Source: Thysanoteuthis rhombus
Taxonomy: Eukaryota; Mollusca; Cephalopoda; Oegopsida; Thysanoteuthidae
Assembly: GCA_963457665.1 (NCBI GenBank)
Contig: OY735207.1
Coordinates: forward strand, 54,664,779-54,728,778
Reading direction: 5' to 3'
Length of the DNA stretch: 64,000 bases
Shown: positions 52,426-63,100 of the stretch, piece after piece
Position numbering within the stretch: the stretch's first letter is position 1
Layout of the letters: each line of letters starts with the position of its first letter
Notes under the pieces: generated by a model
Database searches by the model: none
The model's input: only the letters and a program-made list of their open reading frames with translations
Told to the model about the DNA's origin: nothing
Made by a program: the position numbers and the translations under genes

Positions 52426-54019
52426 TAATGAAAATCATTCATTTCATAAAACTACAGTGCGGTGATTATTAACAATTTTTTTTTTCCTTTTTATACTACT
52501 TCATCTTGATATTTTGTTGGGCTTTTTTTTCGAATTCAATGAACAGTTGCAATGAAAAGCAACAAAATTATTAAGATAATGGTAAAAAGTAGCATGAAAA
52601 TGAAATAAAGTAGTTTGTTACGATTTACAATATTCCATCCACTAAAAATTATTCTGATACATTTGTGAATCGGAAAAAAGATTTTAATGTCTTAAGTACT
52701 ATTCAACTAACTGGTTAAAAAAATGTAAACAAGTTTTCAACTGGCTTTATATAGTCTTTATGAATAATTTTTAGTTGATGATTTCCTGCTATCTTTCTTT
52801 GTATTAAAATACAAATATTATTAAAATGCATTTATGATTTCCTAAACTTTTTGTTTTGTTTGTACTGAGCAGAGTATTTTCCTATGATGCAGTTGTTTGC
52901 TGAATGCCATAAAACTCCCATTAAATTATTCAAGACTTAACCACGAATGGAAAATGTGCAAGTGCTTTAGGGATTACTGTAACTTACAAACATAAACCAA
53001 AAGTGACCAAAATGACTATTCTTTTTATGTATATGTAAATTGATCTGTTTTGAAAGAATCTGGCCTTCATTCCTTCCAGAGATTTTTCATTTTTTTTTTT
53101 TGTGGAGGGAGGTTCTATTTACAACGTAACCATAGTGCTAAACTCGGCCAATATTTCCTATCCTTCATATAAATCTTTGGCCGTGAATTTCTCTTTCACT
53201 GCATATGACAGTATTTTTCTAATATATTTTGATGTTTTTTTTTTTCCTTAGCTATCCAGCTTTCATTTTATCTAGAACTTTTAAATTTTTGAGAATAACG
53301 AAGTTTTAGTCTCATGCCCAAATAAGTTCATTTGGAAAGATAAAACCCCCAAAAAACTGATAATAAAAGTATTAATGACATTTTTAACCTTAAACCCAAA
53401 TCCTAAATTTTAACCCTACCCCAAACCCTAAGGATAGGGGTAGGGTTTAGGCCACCTGCAATCTGATTTGAGGTTGTGAAGGCCTCCTTGTGTCTATAGA
53501 TGATGGAATGACACTGAAGTAACCTCTCTAGGACACTAGCCTTGGCAAAGCCTATCCTGAAATGCCTTGTCAACAGGATCCCTCTCTTGGCCTTGCAGAT
53601 GTAGTCCAAGGAAAAGCAGGGCCCAATATGTTAGGCATCAGCTTAGCCGTAGGAGTTGCAAGAAGGACATCAAATTTAGCATCTGACCGCCTTAAGAAAG
53701 CTCCACTTCCCTGGTTTGGATCAGAATTTCCTTCTCCTACACTGGTTGCCATCCCAAGGCCCAGTCCTCCTTGCTATTTTACCCATAGCTGATGGGAGAA
53801 GATATGGATTTGTGTCCTTCCCCAAGGGCATTAGTGTGAAGTGAACATAAATAGCCTCATTTAAGGTTGAGAGGTTTTATTAAAATAATTTTTAGTCTGA
53901 AATTCTTAACCTATGGAAAGCTATTTGGCATCTTCATTTTTTAACTTTTGCATTTGTGATATTTCTATTTTTTCAAGATATGAATTGTCTTTTATTTTCA
54001 GATTTCAGTAACTACAAAC

Positions 54020-54161
54020 ATGGAAAATATCGAGGAATTAAAAGCGGAGGTGTCTCTAGTAGATGATCCAGATTCACAATTCTCTTCTCTTACCGATATC
54101 AATTTAGAGAAAGCAATTCAACTGATTCAAGAAAAACAGAAAGAAAATAATGATCTTAAGG
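54020..54161 (+). CDS. OPTN: Optineurin/NEMO-like coding exon 1
   Basis: 47 codons plus one base: MENIEELKAEVSLVDDPDSQ, then FSSLTDINLEKAIQLIQEKQ and KENNDLK, ending AAGG|GTAAGT. The ATG (preceded by AAACA) lies 18 bases after an acceptor-like TTTATTTTCAG (to 54001), so at least one non-coding 5' exon should exist upstream. Confidence 0.75.
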
Positions 54162-57100
54162 GTAAGTTTTGTTATTGTAGTCATTTTAACTCTTAAATTC
54201 ATACTGGCAAATTGAAATAGTAATCTAAGGGGAGTAAGTTTTAAATAAAGATACTCCCTTTGCACTTTTTGATAATTTTCAAAAATGCTTCTTCATCTCA
54301 ATTTACAAAAGAGTTCAATTGTTTTCATCCTACCCCTTAAAGAGTTCCACAGAAGTTACAAGTGGTCTATGAAACTAAGAGTTACAGCTTGATACTGCTC
54401 GTAAATAACAATGGAATTTTTTTTGTATGAATTTGAGTGATAAAAGAAAATGATTTAGAACTGAACGCCCATGCCATGATCATTCGTCATCCTTTTGGAA
54501 GGTGAAGCACCTCCCTCTGACATTCAAAAGTAATCAGATGGGAGATGCCATCACCTAGTTGATCTGTTGGCCCTACTTTTTGGAGTTGCACTACAAAAAT
54601 TTTCCCTGAGCTCATCCTGGAGCGTTGGGGCCTATGCAAAGTCAGTCCCCCAAGACTCTAATTACTTGGGGACTGTTAAATCTTTATTTATCACTTTATA
54701 CTTTTATTATTATTGAATAAAAATGTTTCTATTGGCATCTCCATAAATAATTTACACTAAAAAACACACATTCAACATCAAAATACACAATTAATTCAAG
54801 TTATAAAAATGTATGATACTCAATAAAAATTACAAGGTTATCAGTAGAGAGAAGCATTTACCTAGCATATTTTATTTAACTCCCAAAATTGCCCTATCAA
54901 TTTATTTTCTATCCAGATGATCTAACTTTATCTAAATTATTTCTACTTATATTATTTTTTACATAAGATGGTAAACTATTCCATTATTTTGGGGGGAGAA
55001 AAATTCAATTTGTTTTTGCATAACCTAGCCAGTAAATTTACTGTCCTATCAGAATTATCAAATTATGTTTTTCAAAATTGAATTGTCTCTTTCTTCCGGT
55101 AGTTTTTGCAATGGTTGATTTCCCAATGTGTATGCATAACTCGTATTTACTATGCCAAGGTACAATACTTCATTCACGTAGAATTTTAAATTCCATGTAG
55201 ACTCCTACAGGGTTTGACTTTTCTTTTGAGTCTCTCTGTGCTATTTGCATTCATTTAACCCAATTGATAATTCTATATCCTAGACTGACTCATTAGATTA
55301 TATCTCTTCTAAGTCTCTATACCCAGACCAATTGACATTACTGGATACCTCCACTCTGTCAAGACTGTAGAGCTGGGCCTACCGAGAAGATGAAAAGAAA
55401 ATACTCATTTTTATCAAAAAACGCCCCCCCCCCTCCAACATGAAATTATTTTTGACTGATTCTTTTTTAACAGAGACAATACATGTATGTATGCATCATC
55501 ATTCTTGGCTCGTACCCTGATGGAGGGTGTTGCGGGATGGGGTGCACATGTGCAGCTGGTATTCCCAAACAGTCTCCCATCTAGGTACTGACAAGGCTTG
55601 GTATTAGTCCACTTTGGTGATCTTACAAGAACCACTGTATCCAACCGGTTTGGGCTGTAACCTCTTACTTTCTCAGGGAGAGTTTTTTTACTGAGTGCTT
55701 ACTAGAGAGGCATTGAGTACCATTTGGTCTTTGGTGTGACTTTGTAGATTGAACCAGGGCCGACTGAACCAGAGCCAAGCACTCTACCACTGGGCCACTT
55801 TCTTGGCTGAATCTTGTTCACTATGAAAATAAACCACGTCATTTAGATTCCATCTTGACCCGTTATAACAACACAGAATCACTTATAACACGGTTTGAGC
55901 ATGGACCTCAATTTTCGTTAAAATATGATTGCCAAATAGGAAAATAGAAACACCCCAAAGAAATGTTATGCACTGGGCCCATCAAGGTTAAATTTCAAGT
56001 TATTTCAAGCCTTGATCAAGTCCTGCATATTTGCTCCACCTCAACCACAAAGTGGCCAATCTAATGGTTTTATCATTAGACTTTGTTTGATTTCGATCTT
56101 TTTTAGTGCAAATAACACGGGGAAGGGGTATTGAGTTTTGTTCATTGACTATCGAAATTTTTTCATCCAATTTATTTCATTGGCCAATACTTGACTCTTT
56201 TTACCTTTTTCTTGCTTTCTCCTTGCTGACTGAAATTCACTACTTATGTATCTCAAGTTTTATCAAAATGTAACCTTCTGGTGAGGTGTCATGATTTAGA
56301 ATTTCTTTTATACTTCTTTCTGTTTTCCTGCCCAACAAATCTCTCCCTGTCCCTACTCATGAGTTTTCTCTTCATTTCTGTACAAATTACTTGAGGAAGG
56401 AGTTTAGGACCGAGGAGGCCTTTGGACTGCCAGTGTACATTATGTATTTATAGAAAATGTTACTAATAAATTACTAACTTTATATCTATTTTCACTTCCT
56501 GTTGGGCAATGACCCCCAGCATTCTTCATGCAGCAAAGACAAAAACTTGGGTCAACATTAGTAAAAATGGAAATTCCATTACACTGCGGACTCACTTACA
56601 ATGTGGTAGAAAATTATGGATCTCAACTTCCATGTTATAATGGTTTTACTATGTATAATGAATAAAATATTATAAAGATATATATTTTTTGATATAAATG
56701 TTTGTATCAATTAGAATGAAATAAGCCTGTAATATAGATTTTCATAGATATATAAGACTTGTCATTTTGGCTCAGTCGGTAAGAGAGCTAGCTACCAGTC
56801 ACTTGGTCGTGATTTCAGATCAAGGTGGGAAAATGTTAATTTTATATTTGTATTTTTTTATGAGGTAGAAATAAATCTTTGTGTATTTCTAACATAGATT
56901 TTGGTAGGTATGTAGAATATGTCAATTTGGCTTGATTGGTAGGAAAGGTGCATACCTATCTGTTGGTTGTGATTTCAAATCAAGATAGGTCAGTGTTGGT
57001 TCTTTACTTATCAATACGGTTTAATGTATCAGGACAGACGAACAGTGAAGAGTTAACTCCCTTATATTTTTGGTAAGTTCAGTTCTTGATGTATATTTCT

Positions 57101-60100
57101 CATCATCATGGCCAGATTAAGCTACTGCATGACTGTAGCATATGTTACAGAGGGGGCCCCAAATGGAGAAAATAATAATACACATAAATATTGAAACACG
57201 CTCATTTTTTACTTGCAAAATAATTTAATTTTTTCATTTGCCATACAGCCTGATAATATGACAAATGTATCTTTTAGTAATAATATTACTTTTTCATTTT
57301 GATCTTTGTGTTGTGGCTATGGCTTCAGTTTCAAATACCTTTATATTTATGTGTCATACATATACCGCATAAATACCACTCTCCCATTTATAGCTATTTT
57401 AAAATGCTGACCACTCTTAAAGGTGATAATTGGCTAAAATCAATGGTCTTGAACACTCAGTCGTTCATAAAAATTGAATGCAGTATAGTACTATTGTAAT
57501 AGTGTTAGAGCAAAGTCACTGAATTAGAATTGATTGCTTGCAAGTGTTTAGCATGGGGCCTTTGAAATTGAAGGGCCTGTAGCATTTGCTAGATTGTAGC
57601 GCTAGGCAGTCTATCAACTTGACCTGCCATACCGGTATATTATCAAACATAATATAAGATTGAGCAATATCGTTCACACAGATATAGCCACTATGAAGCC
57701 AATTTAGCTATTTTGGAGCTAGATTCAGCTCTTCTTTTTTCCTGTGCACCCCTGAAGCCCAAGGCCGTCAATAGAAAAAAAAAATGTCTACCTCTCTAGA
57801 AAACTTTTTTTGTTCTGTTTACATTTTTATTTTTTATTTCTTATCGTCACAGTATTCTGTATTCTTGTTACTAAGGTAAGTACCTGCCCTAACAGGTGGT
57901 GTAAATTGATGTCCAAAAAAAAAAATTCATGAACTAGAAAGATATATTGATGTAAATCAGATGGCATTTAATTCTTTAAAAAAAAACTATTGAAAAAAAA
58001 ACGGAAGTAAATACATCAATTTAGATCATCTTGTTGTTGTTATTTTTATATTGTTTTTATCATTGTTGATAATTTCTTTCTACTGTCTATTTTGACTTTG
58101 AAAAAGTCATCAGTCAGTCAAATTTTTTGTGCCTAATGGAAAAAAAATTTCTGTTTCGGTATATATTTCCTATTGTAAATCGATCCATCAACATACCCTG
58201 AAAACATTTTGGGAGGTGATTTTCAACTTGCTAAAAAAACCTGCCTAGGGTTCACTGGAATACCCATAGAAAATTTCATGGGGTTATGTTGAGTAGTTTT
58301 TACAGTAGGCTGTCACAGACAGACAGACGTTTGGTGAATTATGATAAGATAGTTCAAGCAGCATTCTCTGAGATGTGCCTATTTTTCACTCATTTAATTG
58401 CAATTTTGATCTGTTTGTTTTAATAAAAGTTCTTGTAAAATCTCATGTGGCTTTGACTTGCAATTGAACATAAGTGATTACCGGAATATATACTGTATTC
58501 AGTCTGACTATATGGGATATGAATTTTTGATCATATTGCTCTGTCCTTACTATATAGCTGATGTGATATTGACCGTCATAAAGTTTGAGAATCACTCAAA
58601 TAGAGGCAGGTATAGATTTGGACAGATCTATAACTTGTATTTAGTTAGAAACCATCAACCAAAACTATCAACCTGTTTCTCCAGTTTCTAAGTTAGTCTG
58701 GCTGTCTGGCTGGCTATGCACTATGTGCGCATGCCACACCAATGGAGGTAAAGGGCCAAAAATGTAAACATTTACACTTTATATCTGGAAAAAAAATTTT
58801 TTGTTTTGTTTTTTGAAAATTCAACCCTAAATAGTGGGGGTTAATTTACAATACAAGTTTATTCTAAATTGGTCAATTAGTTTGTGTCCAGCAGCTTTCA
58901 CGATTATTCTCTGAATGCTCCTTACTCTTTTAGTGATCACTGCCCAACAAAAGGCAGGATCAATAACTAATTCATTGATCACGCTTTTTTTGAATTTTCT
59001 CATTTTGTCATTCCCCAATATGGCATCCTCTGAAAAAAAAGTTGCTCGAGTGACTGTTCCTATTGGATGACTAACCAGACCTGTTTTTGTTTTTCCTCTT
59101 CTCTTGCAGAAGCTCTAAAAGAAAACGTAGCATTGATGAAGACGCAGTATAATACGATGTTGGAGTGGAAAGACAAAATTTCAAGCAATAATGAAGTTAA
59201 CAGGGAACGTTACGCAGAATCTGTGAATGCAATTCAAGAGTTGAAAAAAAAGCATGAAGAATTGGAACAATCATCACAACAAGAAAAGGTTGGCCTCAAT
59301 AATGTCATCAAATTTCTTCAACTATTACATCTACTTCACTGAATCGCCGTAGCCCCACAAATGGCCCACTCGACTAACCAGCCAATTGGGCTACGGATTC
59401 TTCTCTCTCTGTGCTCTTGGTTAAGATCAAAGTGTAGTATCTGTTATTTGATGCCCTCGGGGTGAGAAGTTGATCATTGTCTGGGATTGTCCCCCATCCT
59501 AGAATCACTGACCAGCATGCTCAGGCTCGTCCTGAGTACATCAACAAGATTCGTCCTGTGAGCCAAGTTAAGCCTACCCTAATGACTCTGAAGTCAAGTG
59601 TCAAGACTTAGGGACTCTTGCACTATAGGATTCATCCTGTGGACATGGTCCAGTTTGCCCTGACATCCTTGCAAAATCATGCGCAAGGAATAGGGTTCAT
59701 TGCACCCTGTGCTTGCACATTTTTGAATGTATGGGACCCCACCTTAATCCAACTTTGTATCACATTTGTAGTCGTGGGGATGCAAATAAACAAACTCTGG
59801 CTCTCTTGGTCGTATTTTTAAGGCTACAACCTTGAAAATTTGCATGAACATACTATCAAACACCATCTAAAAAACATCTCCTTTTTTTTTTTTTTTTCTC
59901 CTTGAAGAGTACTTTTTTAGGGTCTCTCTCTGATCATTTTGGAGCAACCATGCCCAAATCTTGTGTTGGTATTTAAAAAAAATTTTTTTTAGATAATTTC
60001 AGATAAAAGTTTTTGTTTTTTTTCTTTTTTTCTTTTCTTTTTTCTTTTTTTTCTTTTCTTTTTTTTTCTTTTTTCTTTTTCTTTTTTCTTTTTTTTCTTT

Positions 60101-63100
60101 TTTCTTTTTTTTCTTTTTTCTTTTTTTTCTTTTTTTTTTCTTTTTTCTTTTTTTCTTTTTTCTTTTTGTTCTTTTTTCTTTTTTTTCTTTTTTCTTCTTT
60201 TTTTTTTTAGATGATTAGTTCTAGTACACATGTGGTCTATGTTGATTCATTTATGCAAGGTATTTATCATTCATCTTTTGATAAAGTATTGTAACCATAC
60301 CTTCCAAGTATCATGCATTCTACATGTTTTGATTCATTCTCAGGCTCACAGACATGAAGGGAAAATTCTTGCACATTCTATAAGATGTGTTTGATATATT
60401 AAATTGGTTCAGATTTCTGATAAAGATATTATCTTAAATGAGTGAGGTTAAATTTCCACCTACATTCAGCGACAAAATCGATAATGAAATAGGAATATAT
60501 TCTTGAATACATTTTATTCCTGATTGCCCAATTGGAACTTAGATCTGAGCGTGTTCAGAATCTAAACCACCTCGCATTATTTTAAAAGATCATATACAAA
60601 ACTTTTGTCGGTTCAATATTATACATTGAAAATCAAATTTTAATGAAAAATCTTTTTTTAATTTAAGCATTCATTTTATAACCAAAAATATAATTGAATC
60701 CAAAAGTACTTGATTGATTAATATAAAGATAAATGATGTAAATGATGGACCTAATGTGATTTATATTTTTTGCCCCCTTACCTCCCCCACAACCTCTTGT
60801 CTTCCAACATCCCCTGCTACCCATGGATCACCCAGCACCCACTTTGGGAATCACTGAGTTGAAACTGGATAATGCTGCACTGGAAAAAATAATTTGAACT
60901 TCAACTCTTAAAATTAAAAAAAATTCATGGACTGCTTGTGTTGACACTGGAACTTTCCAACGATTAGAATTAAAAATAATGGAACTATTCTGTGAATAGG
61001 ATAGATAGAAATTGACGGACCAGATAGGCATCAGGCACCCTAGAATAGACCGAATTGAAATGGACACATTTTGCCTCTTCGCCAGATCATAGCATCTCAA
61101 ACATCAGCAGTCTTATCAATATAAACAAATACCATGTATTGTTTTACTGCTTTCATTCTAACTAAAAAATGGAAAAGGTTGTTTTTTTAACTATCAAATT
61201 TTTGAATTATTCAAAAGTTACCTACCCCCAGAAAAAAAACAAAATGTGATATTTTTTATGCTCTCAATCCAACTACTTAAAATTCTTTTTTCTTTTTCTT
61301 TTTTTTTTCACAAAAAAATGAATGAGAAAGTCGAATAACACAAAGCTATGTCAAACATTTGAATTAGTTGTATCAAAGAAGCTTAGATAACAATCTTCAC
61401 AAGAAAAAAAACAAATACCTGCTAAATGTAATTCTATACGTCATGGGATGGAAAGTGATGTGAAAAAATGACCCTAACTCTTATCTTTGTATTTTTAGAT
61501 ACAATTTGAACAGAAAATTGAAGAGCTTGATGCTATCAATAAGAATCTGAAATCTGAAATTTCAAACATCGAAAAAAAATATCATTGTGAAAAAAGTCGG
61601 AATGATCAGTTACAAGATGCGATTGGTGAACAGAGCTCAGAAAATGCAGTTGAGGTAAGTTGGGTTTATTTCATTGTATGAATTTAGTAATCAGTTTTAT
61701 TTTCTATGTAATTTTTGACTGCATGATTATAAAAGTGGAATACAGACCTTGTTATAATGCAGTTTGATATAATGTAGGTGGAAGATGGACCTCAAAATAT
61801 TAATCTAAATCCAAAATAGCTAGATCTAGCTCCAAAATCCTGGTTATTGCAGCACTTTCATAACGTGGTTGACTTTTCTGAACCCCAACACCTGTGTTAT
61901 AACCAGGGACGCCTGTATCAACTAAAATTGCTGTTTCAAACGCTGTGTATATCCAAGGAGTTTATAACTTAATGGAAACGTGTTGAAATGAAAACTTGGC
62001 CAAAAATGTTGTTAGAATTACAGTCCAATTTCCTTCTTTCATTCTCCACATTGTTGGCAATGAGGCTGCAGGTTAAACTTAAGCGATACTTCCTTGAGAA
62101 AAATGCTGTTATAGAATCTACTCGTGTTTTAAAAGCAAATTTAGAGGTATCAATTTTTCCAGGAATGTCACAGAGATTTTATCTTGAACAAATTATGAAA
62201 GGCTAGATTTTGAAAATTTTCTTACGTAAAAAAAAAATTAAATCCAGTTATTTTTGCATGATGACAGAACAAAACATGAGATAAAAACCTACAAATGGTG
62301 GTTTGTATTTTGCTTTCTTTTCAACTAACAGTCAATTAAAAATAAAAATACTTTAGACACAAGATTGGATAAGTGTGTCACCAAAATCTCGCAACTGAAA
62401 ACTGAAACATCTGATAATTAGAAAATGTCAACCAAAACTGTCACCAAAACTTTAAACATATGTTCCTTCAGTTTTCAAGTGAGTCTTGCTATATATCTAT
62501 CTATGAAGCTAGAGGGCTAAAAATTTGAAAATTTACTCCATATGTCTAGAAAAAAATGTTTGTTGTTTTTGAAAATTAGCCCATAAATAGGTTTTTAGTT
62601 GGCGGTCCAACTTGCTATGTAAATTTATGCTAAATTAGTTCTTTAGATTGTGTCCATCAGCATTCACATTTGTTTTTCAGAAAATTCAACTTTTTTAGGG
62701 GGGGGGGATGATTACCGTCCAACAAAAGGCCAGAAAAGTAATTTATCACCCCCTTTTCCAAATTTTTCAATTGGTCACCCCCAACATGGCATGTTGCCAT
62801 AATATATCGGTCATGTGACAGTTTCTATTGAGTGACTAGCCAGACCTGTTTGTTTTATTTTTGGATTGGCTTGTCGAACTTGTTAGCTAAGCGGTAAGGA
62901 GACATTTGTTACAAACTTTGAGTCATTGGCAGAACTAAACGTATCAAGATGGTAACCTCCTATTATTCAAAGTGGATTGAATAACCCATCATCTACCGGA
63001 CCCCTTCAAATACTACATTGTGCCATCAGCATCAATTTGTGTAATAGCTGAGTTTTATAAGCCAATGGTTTGCTAACATTTTTTAATAATGTACCCGCTT

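Larger units (their letters stand above)
37253..53998. other. Intergenic region between the DNAJB9-like and optineurin-like genes
   Basis: About 17 kb without a recognisable host exon; the 3' UTR of the DNAJB9-like gene lies at its left and 5' UTR exon(s) of the optineurin-like gene somewhere at its right. Contains a pogo-like MITE, two foldback MITEs (37860-38220, 40390-40690), two RTE LINE tails, three family A copies, a tRNA-like unit (42283-42380), several copies of the 'caaagttggaag' invertebrate repeat (46860-47465), and microsatellites. The stretch 53400-53800 is unusually GC-rich with a telomere-like AACCCTA word at its left edge and shows no recognised protein. Confidence 0.5.
54162..59109 (+). 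other. Optineurin/NEMO-like intron 1 (about 4.9 kb)
   Basis: Holds the tRNA/5S composite (about 55530-55815), two SINE B units (56755-57075), a 'GATATAGCCAC' element (57627-58547) and a family A copy (58643-59083) abutting the acceptor. Poly-C near 55425. No exon recognised. Confidence 0.6.
59289..61498 (+). other. Optineurin/NEMO-like intron 2
   Basis: Holds a perfect-stem hairpin (59341-59400), the reverse copy of the GC-richer cassette (59400-59815), and a 200-bp T/C-only tract (60007-60210). No further exon recognised. Confidence 0.6.

Noticed and set aside
53562..53792. Overlapping plus and minus open frames in the GC-rich island
   Set aside because: Neither frame has a recognised domain; openness follows from the local base composition.
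55546..55662. Functional 5S rRNA gene
   Set aside because: The middle domain is diverged, it is single copy here, and a tRNA-like unit precedes it.
59989..60231. Open frames on both strands in the T/C tract (poly-Phe/Ser and poly-Lys/Glu)
   Set aside because: Low-complexity repeat without start context or homology.
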